Below, in pieces: positions 52,655 to 62,245 of a stretch of DNA of 64,000 nucleotides; the first letter of the stretch is position 1; every line of letters starts with the position of its first letter. Made by a program: the position numbers and the translations under genes. The notes under the pieces are model-generated. The model saw only the letters and a program-made list of their open reading frames with translations, made no database searches and was not told where the DNA came from. The DNA is taken from positions 480,727-544,726 of the forward strand of contig NZ_JACHTE010000001.1 in the NCBI RefSeq assembly GCF_014145395.1, in the 5' to 3' direction. Source of the DNA: Marilutibacter penaei. GTDB lineage: Bacteria; Pseudomonadota; Gammaproteobacteria; Xanthomonadales; Xanthomonadaceae.

Positions 52655-52795
52655 GCGGTCGCCTTCCACCGGAGCGGATACGCGCGATGAATGCCCTTCG
52701 AAGTCTTGAAGCTGTGCCATGCCCTGCTGCAATCCCCTTTCATCCGGCCTCCGCCAGTCCCCTTGCGGGTGTGCGGGCCGAGACTGCGGCAGGTC

Positions 52796-52809
52796 TGACA
52801 ACGATGTCA
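52796..52809. promoter_or_regulatory. NagR-like operator upstream of the kinase
   Basis: TGACAACGATGTCA, exactly the same 14 bases as the site at 48596, with matching flanks CTGACAACGATGTCAAC. It lies 76-142 bases upstream of the possible kinase starts and 235 bases upstream of nagP. Confidence 0.78.
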
Positions 52810-52952
52810 ACCGTTTGTCGCGAAACTGTGCTCCAAACCCCTCGGCACTGCCCTGGACGCGCCATTGATGTTGCATTGCACAACGCGTAAACGCGCAATC
52901 CAGCACGCTTCCACGCATTCTCCTGCCACCGCTGGCCTACGGGACAAACTTG

Positions 52953-52968
52953 TGACAACGTTCGGTCA
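52953..52968. promoter_or_regulatory. Possible degenerate NagR-like site upstream of nagP
   Basis: TGACAACG followed by TTCGGTCA keeps the left half-site exactly; the right half is shifted by two bases. It lies 76 bases before the NagP start. Weak, but well placed. Confidence 0.4.
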
Positions 52969-53043
52969 ACGGACCGTCGACGATGGGTGGGCGGCCGAAA
53001 ACTACCGGCGGCCATCACCGCCGCACGGAGGGGAGTCCGTCCA

Positions 53044-54339
53044 ATGTCATCCACGGCAACCACCGCGAGCGCCAACGGCGACCGCAGCTACTTCGGCTCG
53101 ATGGCCATCGTTGGCCTGCTGTTCTTCATCTTCGGCTTCGTCACCTGGCTCAACGGCCCGCTGATCGGCTTCGCCCAGGTCGCGTTCGATGTCAGCGAGT
53201 CGGCGGCGTTCCTGATCCCGTCGGCGTTCTACATCTCCTACTTCTTCCTCGCCCTGCCCTCATCGGCGATCCTGAAGAAGACCGGCATGAAGAAGGGCAT
53301 GGCGCTGGCGCTGCTGGTCATGGCGATCGGCGCGGCGGTGTTCGGCCAGTTCACCACGCAGCGCTACTACCCCGGCGCGGTCACCGGCATCTTCATCATC
53401 GGCACCGGCCTGGCCCTGCTGCAGACCGCCGCCAACCCGTACATCTCCATCCTCGGCCCGATCGAAGGCGCCGCGCAGCGCATCGCGGTGATGGGCATCT
53501 GCAACAAGCTCGCCGGCATGCTCGCGCCGCTGGTGCTGGGCGCCGTGGTCCTGCACGGCATGGGGGACCTCACCGCGCAGGTGGCCGCGGCCGACCCGGC
53601 CGGCAAGGAAGCGCTGCTCAACGAGTTCGCCGCGCGCATCCACGACCCCTACATGGTCATGGCCGGGCTGATGGCCCTGCTGGCAGTGGGCATCCTGTTC
53701 TCGCCGCTGCCGGAGATCTCCGCCAGCGAAGCCAACGCCGAGGCGCCCTCGGACGCCGGTACCGGCCGCCGCAGCCTGTTCCAGTACCCGCACCTGTGGC
53801 TGGGTGCGGCCTGCATCTTCGCCTACGTGGGCGTGGAGGTGATGGCGGGCGACGCCATCGGCATCTACGGCGACTCGCTGGGCCTGCCGCCCGACCAGAC
53901 CAAGCTGTTCACGTCATTGACCCTGGGCGCGATGCTCGTGGGCTACGTGGTCGGGCTGGTGGCGATTCCCCGCTTCATCTCGCAGGAGACCTACCTGAAG
54001 GTGTCGGCGATCCTGGCCATCGTGTTCACCGTGGGCGCCTTCCTCACCGGTGGCTACGTGTCGGTCGCCTTCGTGGCCCTGCTCGGCTTCGCCAACGCAA
54101 TGATGTGGCCGGCGATCTTCCCGCTGGGCATCCGCGCCCTCGGCCGCTTCACCGAGGTCGGCTCGGCGATCATGATCATGGGCATCGCCGGCGGCGCGGT
54201 GATCCCGCAGCTGTTCGCCATCCTCAAGCAGCACTTCGACTTCCAGTGGGTGTTCCTGCTGCTGATGGTGCCCTGCTACCTGTACATCGCGTACTTCGCG
54301 CAGAGCGGACACAAGGCCGGCCTGTCGAAAGCCGCCTGA
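53044..54339 (+). CDS. nagP: MFS N-acetylglucosamine transporter NagP
   Basis: A 431-residue FucP/GGP-type permease with about 12 transmembrane helices that would import GlcNAc across the inner membrane. Characteristic blocks are LLFFIFGFVTWLNGPLIGFA, FYISYFFLALPSSAILKKTG, LLQTAANPYISILGP and WPAIFPLGIRALGRFTEVGS. GGGGAG lies 8 bases before ATG 53044. It is divergent from the kinase-receptor operon and followed by the LacI regulator at 71 bases. Placement beside NagR, NagB-II and NagA genes makes GlcNAc the expected substrate. Confidence 0.93.
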   Translation: MSSTATTASANGDRSYFGSMAIVGLLFFIFGFVTWLNGPLIGFAQVAFDVSESAAFLIPSAFYISYFFLALPSSAILKKTGMKKGMALALLVMAIGAAVFGQFTTQRYYPGAVTGIFIIGTGLALLQTAANPYISILGPIEGAAQRIAVMGICNKLAGMLAPLVLGAVVLHGMGDLTAQVAAADPAGKEALLNEFAARIHDPYMVMAGLMALLAVGILFSPLPEISASEANAEAPSDAGTGRRSLFQYPHLWLGAACIFAYVGVEVMAGDAIGIYGDSLGLPPDQTKLFTSLTLGAMLVGYVVGLVAIPRFISQETYLKVSAILAIVFTVGAFLTGGYVSVAFVALLGFANAMMWPAIFPLGIRALGRFTEVGSAIMIMGIAGGAVIPQLFAILKQHFDFQWVFLLLMVPCYLYIAYFAQSGHKAGLSKAA

Positions 54340-54409
54340 CCGCCGACGGGTGCGGCGCGCGGGGCGCTTGCCTTGCGCGCCGCGCCGGGTAGGCTAGCGG
54401 TTCATCGCC

Positions 54410-55465
54410 ATGCCCGAGGTCACGGTGCGCCGACCCACCATCAAAGATGTCGCCGAACGCGCCGAGGTCTCGCTGAAGACCGTCTCGCGCGTGATCAACG
54501 ACGAGCCGGGCGTGCGCGCCCGGACCCGCGAGCGGGTCAACCAGGCCATCGCCGCACTGGGCTACCGGCCGGATCCCTCGGCGCGCAGCCTGCGCAGTGC
54601 CCAGCCCTATGCGCTGGGCGTGGTCTACGACAACCCGAACCCGTACTACATCATCGCCGTGCAGAACGGCGTGCTGTCGGCCTGCCGCGAGACCGGCTAT
54701 GGCCTGCAGATCCACCCCTGCGACTCGAAGTCGCCGATGCTCGCCAGCGACCTGGTCGACCTGGTGCAGGGCGCACGGCTCGCCGGCCTGGTGCTCGCTC
54801 CGCCGATGTCGGAACAGATGCCGCTGGTGAAGGAACTGGTCGAACAGGGGATCACGATCGTCCGCATCGTCTCCGCGGCCGCCGACCCGCACGACGGCGC
54901 GCCCTGCGTCTGGGTGGACGACCACGATGCCGCCTACGACATCACCGAGCACCTGATCCAGCTCGGCCACCAGCGGATCGGGTTCCTGTGGGGTGGCACC
55001 TCGCACAAATCCAGCTGGGAGCGCTACCGCGGCTATGCGAAGGCGCTCGAGCATTACGGCATCGCCGAGGACGAGAACCTGGTGGTGCCGGGCGACTACT
55101 CCTTCGACGACGGCTTCCGCGGCGCACGGCGGCTGCTGTCCCTGCCCGACCGGCCGACCGCGATCTTCGGCAGCAACGACGAGATTGCCGCCGGCGTGCT
55201 CGCGGCGGCGCGCTCCAGCGGACTCAACGTGCCGTATGACCTGTCGATCGCCGGCTTCGAGGACAGCCCGTTCTCGAAGCAGTCCTGGCCACCTCTGACG
55301 ACCGCCAGCCAGGCGACCGAGGCAATCGCACGCCATGCCGCCTACCGGCTGATCGCCGAACTGCGGCGCGACGCCGACCTCGGCCCCGACATCCCCGACA
55401 ACGAAGGCTTCAGCCCGGTGCTGGTGGTGCGCGGCTCGACCGCGCCGCCGCGGCCCAAGAACTGA
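54410..55465 (+). CDS. nagR: LacI-family regulator, NagR-like
   Basis: A 351-residue LacI repressor: helix-turn-helix IKDVAERAEVSLKTVSRVIN (residues about 11-30), hinge, and sensor domain with PYALGVVYDNPNPYYIIAVQ and SIAGFEDSPFSKQSWPPLTTA. It follows nagP and is the natural reader of the TGACAACGATGTCA sites at 48596 and 52796, by analogy with NagR in Xanthomonas. The ATG at 54410 lacks a strong Shine-Dalgarno. It converges on eda with only 9 bases between stops. Confidence 0.88.
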   Translation: MPEVTVRRPTIKDVAERAEVSLKTVSRVINDEPGVRARTRERVNQAIAALGYRPDPSARSLRSAQPYALGVVYDNPNPYYIIAVQNGVLSACRETGYGLQIHPCDSKSPMLASDLVDLVQGARLAGLVLAPPMSEQMPLVKELVEQGITIVRIVSAAADPHDGAPCVWVDDHDAAYDITEHLIQLGHQRIGFLWGGTSHKSSWERYRGYAKALEHYGIAEDENLVVPGDYSFDDGFRGARRLLSLPDRPTAIFGSNDEIAAGVLAAARSSGLNVPYDLSIAGFEDSPFSKQSWPPLTTASQATEAIARHAAYRLIAELRRDADLGPDIPDNEGFSPVLVVRGSTAPPRPKN

Positions 55466-55474
55466 GCGCGGCGG

Positions 55475-56107
55475 TCAGTCCGCGCGCGGCAGGCCGGCCG
55501 CCTGCCGGGCCAGCGTTTCAACCGCCGCCCAGTCGCCCGCCTGGAGCAGCTTCGCCGGCGTGATCCATGAGCCACCGACGCAGGCGACGTTTGGCGTCGC
55601 CAGGTAGTCGGCCGCGTTGTGCAGGCCGATCCCGCCGGTGGCGCAGAAGCGGATCTCCGGCAGCGGGCCATGCAGGCTGCGCAGCAGGGCCACGCCGCCG
55701 GCCGCCTCGGCCGGGAAGAATTTCTGGAAGGCAAAGCCCTGCTCGGCGAGGGTCATGGCCTCCGACGCGGTCGCCGCACCCGGCAGCCAGCCGACCGCAT
55801 GGCCGCGCGCCGCGGCGACCAGGTCCGGGCTGTAGCCGGGCGACACTGCGAAGCGCGCGCCGGCCTCGGCCGACGCATCGAGGTCGGCCGGGCGACGCAC
55901 CGTGCCGGTGCCGATCACCGCATCCGGCACCTCGTCGGCGATACGGCGCACCGCTTCGAGCGCGGCGCCGGTGCGCAGGGTCACTTCGATCACCGGCAGG
56001 CCGCCGGCGACCAGCGCGCGCGCCAGCGGCACCGCATGCGCGGGGTCTTCGATGACGACCACCGGGATCACCGGGGCCAGGTGCAACACTTTCTCGATCA
56101 GGGTCAT
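55475..56107 (-). CDS. eda: KDPG aldolase
   Basis: A 210-residue 2-keto-3-deoxy-6-phosphogluconate aldolase, splitting KDPG to pyruvate and glyceraldehyde-3-phosphate in the Entner-Doudoroff pathway. The active-site Glu41 lies in EVTLRT and the Schiff-base lysine Lys129 in [16 protein letters not shown] follows. The start overlaps the edd stop by 4 bases (ATGA), so the two are tightly coupled. It is last in the zwf-pgl-edd-eda operon. Confidence 0.96.
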   Translation of the reverse strand: MTLIEKVLHLAPVIPVVVIEDPAHAVPLARALVAGGLPVIEVTLRTGAALEAVRRIADEVPDAVIGTGTVRRPADLDASAEAGARFAVSPGYSPDLVAAARGHAVGWLPGAATASEAMTLAEQGFAFQKFFPAEAAGGVALLRSLHGPLPEIRFCATGGIGLHNAADYLATPNVACVGGSWITPAKLLQAGDWAAVETLARQAAGLPRAD

Positions 56108-57945
56108 GGCTGGACTTCGTTCGGGGCATGGAAGGCGCTGGCGCCGCGGTCGGCGGGACCGACGACATTGCGGAACAGCGCGAAGAGTTCGCGGCCGAGG
56201 CCATGCTGGTGGGCGGACAGGTCGGCCGCGGCGAGCGGACGCGCGGCCAGCTCATCGTCGTCGACAAGCGCGACCAGTTGCCCGTTGGCCGTGTCGAGGC
56301 GGATGACGTCGCCATCGCGCAGGCGTGCCAACGGACCGCCGCAGGCCGCCTCGGGGCTGACGTGGATCGCCGCCGGCACCTGGCCGGACGCGCCGGACAT
56401 GCGCCCGTCGGTGACCAGGGCGACGCGGTGGCCGCGCTTCTGCAGCACGGTCAGGGTTGGGGTCAGCTGGTGCAGCTCGGGCATGCCATTGGCCTGCGGG
56501 CCCTGGAAGCGCACGACCACGACCACGTCGCGGTCGAGCTCGCCGCGCTCGAAGGCCTGCTTGACCTCGGCCTGCTCGCTGAAGATCCGGCACGGGGCCT
56601 CGATGAAGCGGCGATCATCGGGCACCGCGGACACCTTGATCGCGCCGGTGCCGAGGTTGCCGCGCAGCACGCGCAGGCCCCCGTCGGCACTGAAGGGCGT
56701 CGCGACCGGGCGCAGGACGGCATCGTCGGCACTTTCCACCGCCGACGGCACGAAGGCCACGCCACCGGCACCGTCGAGGCGCGCCTCCGCGCGATAGCGG
56801 TCCAGGCCCGGGCCGGCGATGGTCTCGACATCGCCGTGCAGCAGGCCGGCATCGAGCAGTTCGCCGATCATGAAGGCCAGGCCGCCGGCCGCATGGAAAT
56901 GGTTCACGTCGGCGCTGCCGTTCGGATAGACCCGCGCCAGCAGCGGCACCACCGATGACAGCGCATCGAAGTCCTCCAGCTCGAGGCTGATGCCGGCCGC
57001 CGCGGCGATCGCCACGATGTGCAGCAACAGGTTGGTCGAACCGCCGGTCGCCAGCAGGCCGACCACGCCGTTGACGATGGAACGCTCGTCGATGATCCGG
57101 CCGATCGGCCGGTAGTCGTCGCCCAGCGCGGTGATCGCGGCGGCGCGGCGCGTCGCCTCGGCGGTCAGCGCGTCGCGCAGCGGCGTATCGGGATTGACGA
57201 AGCTCGCGCCCGGCAGGTGCAGGCCCATCACTTCCATCAGCATCTGGTTGGAATTGGCGGTGCCGTAGAAGGTGCAGGTGCCCGGCGCGTGGTAGCTGGC
57301 GGCCTCGGCTTCGAGCAGCTCGTCGCGCGTGGCCTTGCCCTCGGCGTAGCGCTGGCGCACCCGCGACTTCTCGTCGTTGGGGATGCCCGACGGCATCGGC
57401 CCGGCAGGCACGAACACCGCCGGCAGGTGGCCGAAAGTCAGCGCGCCGATCATCAGGCCCGGCACGATCTTGTCGCAGACGCCGAGGTACAGCGCCGCGT
57501 CGAACATGTCGTGCGACAACGCAACCGCGGTCGACAACGCGATCACGTCGCGCGAGAACAGGCTCATCTCCATGCCGGCCCGGCCCTGGGTGACGCCATC
57601 GCACATCGCCGGCACGCCGCCCGCGACCTGCGCGGTGGCGCCGGCATTGCGCGCCGCATTCTTGATCAGGAAGGGAAAGCGCTCGAACGGCTGGTGCGCC
57701 GACAGCATGTCGTTGTATGCGGTGACGATGCCGAGGTTGGGCGCGCGGCCCTCGCGCAGCGCGGCCTTGTCGGCCGGCCCGCAGGCGGCGAAGCCATGCG
57801 CGAGGTTGCCGCAGGACAGGGTCATGCGGTGCGGCCCATGGCCGGCGGCGGCGTCGATGCGGGCGAGGTAGGCGGAACGACCGTCGTGGCTGCGGGCGCG
57901 GATGCGCCCGGTGACGTTGGCGATGACGGGATGCAGGGACGGCAT
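56104..57945 (-). CDS. edd: 6-phosphogluconate dehydratase
   Basis: A 613-residue [4Fe-4S] dehydratase of the IlvD/Edd family, turning 6-phosphogluconate into KDPG. Family blocks: [55 protein letters not shown] and [17 protein letters not shown] 57945 follows GAGG by 5 bases and gives the usual length of about 610; a longer frame is rejected. It overlaps eda by 4 bases and follows pgl at 49 bases. Confidence 0.96.
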   Translation of the reverse strand: MPSLHPVIANVTGRIRARSHDGRSAYLARIDAAAGHGPHRMTLSCGNLAHGFAACGPADKAALREGRAPNLGIVTAYNDMLSAHQPFERFPFLIKNAARNAGATAQVAGGVPAMCDGVTQGRAGMEMSLFSRDVIALSTAVALSHDMFDAALYLGVCDKIVPGLMIGALTFGHLPAVFVPAGPMPSGIPNDEKSRVRQRYAEGKATRDELLEAEAASYHAPGTCTFYGTANSNQMLMEVMGLHLPGASFVNPDTPLRDALTAEATRRAAAITALGDDYRPIGRIIDERSIVNGVVGLLATGGSTNLLLHIVAIAAAAGISLELEDFDALSSVVPLLARVYPNGSADVNHFHAAGGLAFMIGELLDAGLLHGDVETIAGPGLDRYRAEARLDGAGGVAFVPSAVESADDAVLRPVATPFSADGGLRVLRGNLGTGAIKVSAVPDDRRFIEAPCRIFSEQAEVKQAFERGELDRDVVVVVRFQGPQANGMPELHQLTPTLTVLQKRGHRVALVTDGRMSGASGQVPAAIHVSPEAACGGPLARLRDGDVIRLDTANGQLVALVDDDELAARPLAAADLSAHQHGLGRELFALFRNVVGPADRGASAFHAPNEVQP

Positions 57946-57994
57946 GTGGACCTCTAGTGGGCGCGACGCACGCGATGCGGGCGCGCGCGGTGGA

Positions 57995-58720
57995 TCAGGG
58001 ACACCAGTACAGCGACGGCGGGCGCGGCGCGCCGGCCAGTACCGCGCGCACGGGCAACAGGGACGTCGGATCGGCCGCGGCGCCTTCCAGCACCGCCTTC
58101 TTCTTCGCACCTTCGATGTGCAGGTACAGCGACGGCGCGGTGAAGATCGCGCTCAGGGTCAGGGTCATGCGCGGCTCCGGCGCGTTCGCCGTGCGCACCG
58201 CGAGGGCCGGCGCACGGCCGGACGGCTGCAGGCCGATCTCGCGCAGGCCCGGGCTGTCGCGGCCCAGGTCCGGGAACAGCGAGGCGACATGGCCGTCCTC
58301 GCCCATGCCCAGCACCACCACGTCCAGCGGCAACGCCTCGTTGGCGACGCGGCTGAGCACCGGCAGCAACGCCGCCTCCGGGCTGGGGCTGGGCCGGTAC
58401 AACGGCATGAAGCGGGCCGCCGCCGCCGCGCCCTGCAACAGGGTCTCGCGCATCAGCTTTTCGTTGCTGCGCTCATGGCGCGGGTGCACCCAGCGGTCGT
58501 CCACCGGCAGCACGGTCACGTGCGGCCAGTCGACGGTCTGCTTCGACAACGCGGTGAGGAAGGCGCGCGGCGTGCTGCCTCCCGACAGCGCGATGCGCGC
58601 GCTGCCGCGGCGCGCGATCGCACCGCGCAGGTCGGCGGCGACCGCCTTCGCCAGCGCATCGGCCAGCGACGCACCGTCGTCGAAGAGATGTTCGTCCAGC
58701 GGCAGCGCGATGGGCTCCAC
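57995..58720 (-). CDS. pgl: 6-phosphogluconolactonase
   Basis: A 241-residue DevB-type lactonase that hydrolyses 6-phosphogluconolactone. [26 protein letters not shown] and [14 protein letters not shown] are its signatures. It probably starts at GTG 58720, preceded by GGAGGACTGAGGATC; an ATG start 42 bases upstream would overlap zwf. It lies 25 bases after zwf and 49 before edd in one operon. Confidence 0.94.
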   Translation of the reverse strand: MEPIALPLDEHLFDDGASLADALAKAVAADLRGAIARRGSARIALSGGSTPRAFLTALSKQTVDWPHVTVLPVDDRWVHPRHERSNEKLMRETLLQGAAAAARFMPLYRPSPSPEAALLPVLSRVANEALPLDVVVLGMGEDGHVASLFPDLGRDSPGLREIGLQPSGRAPALAVRTANAPEPRMTLTLSAIFTAPSLYLHIEGAKKKAVLEGAAADPTSLLPVRAVLAGAPRPPSLYWCP

Positions 58721-58745
58721 GATCCTCAGTCCTCCGTAGCGGCGT

Positions 58746-60248
58746 TCAGTAGCCGTCCTCATGCCAGGTCCTCCCGTCGCGTTCGATCAGGGCGACCGCG
58801 GCGCTCGGACCCCAACCTCCTGCGGTGTAGGCCTTGGGTGCGTCGTGCGCAGCCTCCCAGGCCGCACGGATCGGATCGATCCACTGCCAGGCGGCGTCGA
58901 CTTCGTCGCGGCGCATGAACAGCATCGGATTGCCGCGCACCACATCCATCAGCAGGCGCTCGTAGGCATCCGGCTGGCGGCCGCCGAAGGTCTCGGCAAA
59001 GCTCAGGTCCATCGCGACCTCGCGCATGCGCATGCCGCCGGGGCCCGGGACCTTGTTCATCAGCCACAGCTTCACGCCCTCGTCCGGCTGCAGGCGGATG
59101 ACCAGCTTGTTCGGCGCCAGCGGGCTGGAATGGCCGTCGTTGGGGTCGCCGAAGATCGAATGCGGCACGCGGCGGAAGGTCACCACGATCTCCGACATGC
59201 GCTGCGCCAGCCGCTTGCCGGTACGCAGGTAGAAGGGCACGCCAGCCCAGCGCCAGTTCTGCACTTCCGCCTTGATCGCGACGAAGGTCTCGGTGTTGGA
59301 CGCCGCGCCCAGCTCGTCCAGGTAACCCGGCACCGCCTGCCCGCCGACCGCGCCCGCGCGGTACTGGCCGCGCACCGTGAGCTGGCCGGCGTTGCCGCCG
59401 TCGATGGGGCGCAGCGCGCGCAGCACCTTCAGCTTCTCGTCGCGGATCGCGTCGGCCGCCAGCGAGGCCGGTGGCTCCATCGCCACCAGGCACAGCAGCT
59501 GCAGCAGGTGGTTCTGCACCATGTCGCGCAGCGCACCCGACTTGTCGTAGTACGCCGCGCGGCCTTCCACGCCGACCGTCTCGGCGACGGTGATCTGCAC
59601 GTGGTCGATGTGCTCGGCCTTCCACAGCGGCTCGAACAGCGCATTGCCGAAGCGCAGCGCGGTCAGGTTCTGCACCGTCTCCTTGCCGAGGTAATGGTCG
59701 ATCCGGTAGACCTGCGATTCGTGGAAGACGCGGCCCAGCGCCTCGTTGATCACCTGCGCGCTGGCGCCGTCCTTGCCGATCGGCTTCTCGACGACCACGC
59801 GGGTGCCGCCGCCGGCCAGGCCCACGCCATCAAGGCGGTCGGCGACGTTGGCGAACAGCGACGGCCCGACCGCCAGGTAGAACACGCGGACACGGCCCGG
59901 CGTGTCGCCCAGCTCGGCGGCGAACTCCGGCCAGCCGGCTTCGCTGCCCAGGTCGAGGCGACGGTAGTGCAGCAAGCCGAGGAATTCGTCGAGGCAGGCG
60001 GCAATGCGCGGGTCGGCGGCCGCCAGCGGCGCGACCGCGTCGCGCACCCGCTCGCGGTAGGCCTCGTCCGTACGCTCGTCGCGGGCGATGCCGTAGATCC
60101 GCGAGTCCGGCCCGATCTGGCCGTCGACGTGGCGGTGCAGCAGGGCCGGCAGCAGCTTGCGCATGGCCAGGTCGCCGGTGCCGCCGAAGATCACCAGGTC
60201 GAACGGCGCCATCGGCGAGGTGGGAGGGTGCTGGGCGTGCAGGGTCAT
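58746..60248 (-). CDS. zwf: Glucose-6-phosphate 1-dehydrogenase
   Basis: A 500-residue enzyme oxidising glucose-6-phosphate to the lactone with NADP. The coenzyme loop is IFGGTGDLAMRKLLPAL (the usual GASGDLA is here GGTGDLA) and the substrate site is RIDHYLGKETVQN. ATG 60248 gives 12 residues before the conserved core; ATG at 60212 is an alternative. It is first in the Entner-Doudoroff operon, divergent from the GntR gene across 172 bases that carry TGGTNT-type half-sites. Confidence 0.96.
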   Translation of the reverse strand: MTLHAQHPPTSPMAPFDLVIFGGTGDLAMRKLLPALLHRHVDGQIGPDSRIYGIARDERTDEAYRERVRDAVAPLAAADPRIAACLDEFLGLLHYRRLDLGSEAGWPEFAAELGDTPGRVRVFYLAVGPSLFANVADRLDGVGLAGGGTRVVVEKPIGKDGASAQVINEALGRVFHESQVYRIDHYLGKETVQNLTALRFGNALFEPLWKAEHIDHVQITVAETVGVEGRAAYYDKSGALRDMVQNHLLQLLCLVAMEPPASLAADAIRDEKLKVLRALRPIDGGNAGQLTVRGQYRAGAVGGQAVPGYLDELGAASNTETFVAIKAEVQNWRWAGVPFYLRTGKRLAQRMSEIVVTFRRVPHSIFGDPNDGHSSPLAPNKLVIRLQPDEGVKLWLMNKVPGPGGMRMREVAMDLSFAETFGGRQPDAYERLLMDVVRGNPMLFMRRDEVDAAWQWIDPIRAAWEAAHDAPKAYTAGGWGPSAAVALIERDGRTWHEDGY

Positions 60249-60284
60249 CGGTTGGGCTCGTCGAGCGTCGGACGGTGGGCGGAG

Positions 60285-60413
60285 TGGTCTGGTTTTCGGT
60301 ACGGACCAGACGATACCACTACGATACCTTTCGGGCAAATACCTGCCGCACCATGCTTTGGAATTGGATGTCTTGAGGACATCTTGTCGTGACTGGTTTG
60401 TTACTGGTATTCT
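60285..60413. promoter_or_regulatory. Cluster of TGGTNT half-sites, candidate NagQ operators
   Basis: Between zwf and the GntR gene, TGGTCT/TCTGGT and TGGTAT/ATACCA half-sites occur at least five times: TGGTCT 60285-60290, ACCAGA 60305-60310, GATACCACTACGATACC 60312-60328, ACTGGTTTG 60392-60400 and ACTGGTATT 60403-60411. HutC-type GntR regulators of GlcNAc use, such as DasR, bind TGGTCTAGACCA-like sites. These may be where NagQ controls itself and the Entner-Doudoroff genes. Confidence 0.5.
60367..60383. promoter_or_regulatory. Inverted repeat in the zwf/nagQ intergenic region
   Basis: GATGTC-TTGAG-GACATC, a perfect 6-bp inverted repeat with a 5-base centre. It differs from the TGGTNT sites and from the NagR-like operator, so it may bind a further regulator of the Entner-Doudoroff operon. 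Confidence 0.45.
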
Positions 60414-60420
60414 CCCGGCC

Positions 60421-61164
60421 ATGCAGGACTATCTGCTCGACGAATACCAGCGCCAGGTCGCCGCGCGACGCGCACCGGCCTACCAGCACCTGCGGCGGAC
60501 GCTGCAGCACGCCATCGAGAATGGCGAGCTGACCGCCGGCCAGGCCCTGCCCGGCGAGCGCGAGATCGGACGCCAGCTCGACCTGTCGCGGGTCACCGTG
60601 CGCAAGGCCATCGCCGGCCTGGTCGCCGACGGCCTGCTGGTGCAGCGCCAGGGCGCCGGCACCTTCGTCGCCGAGCGCATCGTCAAGTCGTTCTCGGCGC
60701 TGACCAGCTTCACCGACGACCTGCGCGCGCGCGGGCTCGACCCGCAGTCGCAGTTCCTCGAACGCGCCCTCGGCGAGGTCACCCCCGAGGAGGCGATGGC
60801 CCTCAACCTGTCGCCGGGCGCGCAGGTGGTGCGCTACTACCGCCTGCGCACCGCCAACGGCACCGCGCTCGCACTCGAGCGCACCGTGGTGCCCGCCGAC
60901 GTGCTCGGTGACCCCGCCCTGGTCGAGAACTCCCTGTACGCCGCCTTCGAGAAGATCGGCGTGCGGCCGGTGCGTGCGCTGCAGCGCCTGCGCGCGATCG
61001 CCTTCGACGCCGAACAGGCGCGCCTGATGAAGCTGCCCGAAGGCAGCCCGGGCCTCTTCATCGAACGCCGCACCTTCCTCGCCGACGGCCGCGTCGCCGA
61101 ATTCACCCGTTCCTTCTACCGCGGCGACGCCTACGACTTCGTCGCCGAACTGCACAGCGAGTAA
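60421..61164 (+). CDS. nagQ: GntR-family regulator, NagQ-like
   Basis: A 247-residue GntR/HutC-subfamily regulator. Winged helix: YQHLRRTLQHAIENGELTAG, LPGEREIGRQLDLSRVTVRKA and QRQGAGTFV (residues about 20-85). The C-terminal UTRA sensor domain has ERALGEVTPEEA and the FIERRTFLADGRVAEFTRSFYRGDAYDF ending. It heads the nagQ-nagB-nagA run, with 4 bases to the next gene. No ribosome site precedes ATG 60421. A TTGTCG/TATTCT promoter at 60384-60413 would start transcription at about the ATG, so the message may be leaderless. Confidence 0.92.
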   Translation: MQDYLLDEYQRQVAARRAPAYQHLRRTLQHAIENGELTAGQALPGEREIGRQLDLSRVTVRKAIAGLVADGLLVQRQGAGTFVAERIVKSFSALTSFTDDLRARGLDPQSQFLERALGEVTPEEAMALNLSPGAQVVRYYRLRTANGTALALERTVVPADVLGDPALVENSLYAAFEKIGVRPVRALQRLRAIAFDAEQARLMKLPEGSPGLFIERRTFLADGRVAEFTRSFYRGDAYDFVAELHSE

Positions 61165-61168
61165 ACCC

Positions 61169-62245
61169 GTGAACGCACCGCTCGACACCACGGCCATGGC
61201 CACCCAGGCCCTGCGCGCCGAAGACACCCTGATGTTCGCCGAGGCCGCCGAGGCCGCCGACGCGGTCGCCCGCCAGTTCGCCGCCAATGCCGGCGTGCTC
61301 GACGCCCTGGCCGAACGGCTGCGCGCCCAACCGCCGCGCTTCATCGTCACCTGCGCGCGCGGCAGCTCCGACCACGCGGCGACCTACGGCAAGTACCTGT
61401 TCGAAACCACGCTTGGGCTGGTCACCGCGTCCGCTTCGCCGTCGATCGGCTCGGTCTACGCGATCACCCCGAAGATGGACGGCGCGCTGTTCGTCGCCAT
61501 CTCGCAGTCCGGCAAGAGCCCGGACCTGCTGCGCAACGCCGAGATCGCCAAGGCCGCCGGCGCGCATGTCGTCGCCCTGGTCAACGTCGCCGACTCGCCG
61601 CTGGCCGCGCTGGCCGACACCGTCGTGCCGCTGCACGCCGGCCCCGAGCGCAGCGTCGCCGCGACCAAGAGCTACCTGTGCTCGCTGGCCGCGCTGCTGC
61701 AGCTGACCGCGCGCTGGAGCGGCGACGCCGCCCTGCGCGACGCCGAACGCGGCCTGTCGGACGCACTGCGCCAGGCCTGGACGCAGGACTGGTCGGCGGT
61801 GGTCGACGGCCTCCGCGAGGCCCGCAACCTGTTCGTGCTCGGCCGCGGCCTGGGCCTCGGCGCCGCGCAGGAAGCCGCGCTCAAGTTCAAGGAGACCAGC
61901 GGCCTGCATGCCGAGGCCTTCTCCTCCGCCGAGGTCAAGCACGGCCCGATGGCGATCGTCGGCCCCGGCTTCCCGGTGCTGGCCTTCGCCCAGGACGACG
62001 ACACCGGCGCCGGCACCGCGTCGGTCGCCGACGAGTTCGCCGCGCGCGGTGCGCCGGTCTGGCTGGCGGCGCCCGGGCAGGCCGCCGCCGATGGCCGCCT
62101 GCCGGTCGCGACCTCGCCGCACCCGGCGGTCACGCCGCTGCTGACCGTGCAGTCCTTCTACCGCATGGTCAACGCGCTCGCGGTTGCCCGTGGCCACAAC
62201 CCCGACCTGCCGCCGCACCTCAACAAGGTCACCGAGACCGTCTGA
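61169..62245 (+). CDS. nagB: Glucosamine-6-phosphate deaminase NagB-II (SIS domain)
   Basis: A 358-residue protein with two SIS domains, like the isomerase half of GlmS but without the glutaminase domain. This is the NagB-II form that converts glucosamine-6-phosphate to fructose-6-phosphate and ammonia. Motifs: CARGSSDHAATYGKY, AISQSGKSPDLL, VAATKSYL and AEVKHGPMAIV. It starts with GTG 61169, four bases after nagQ, and its stop shares a base with the nagA start (TGATG), so translation is coupled. No classic NagB is seen nearby. Confidence 0.92.
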   Translation: MNAPLDTTAMATQALRAEDTLMFAEAAEAADAVARQFAANAGVLDALAERLRAQPPRFIVTCARGSSDHAATYGKYLFETTLGLVTASASPSIGSVYAITPKMDGALFVAISQSGKSPDLLRNAEIAKAAGAHVVALVNVADSPLAALADTVVPLHAGPERSVAATKSYLCSLAALLQLTARWSGDAALRDAERGLSDALRQAWTQDWSAVVDGLREARNLFVLGRGLGLGAAQEAALKFKETSGLHAEAFSSAEVKHGPMAIVGPGFPVLAFAQDDDTGAGTASVADEFAARGAPVWLAAPGQAAADGRLPVATSPHPAVTPLLTVQSFYRMVNALAVARGHNPDLPPHLNKVTETV

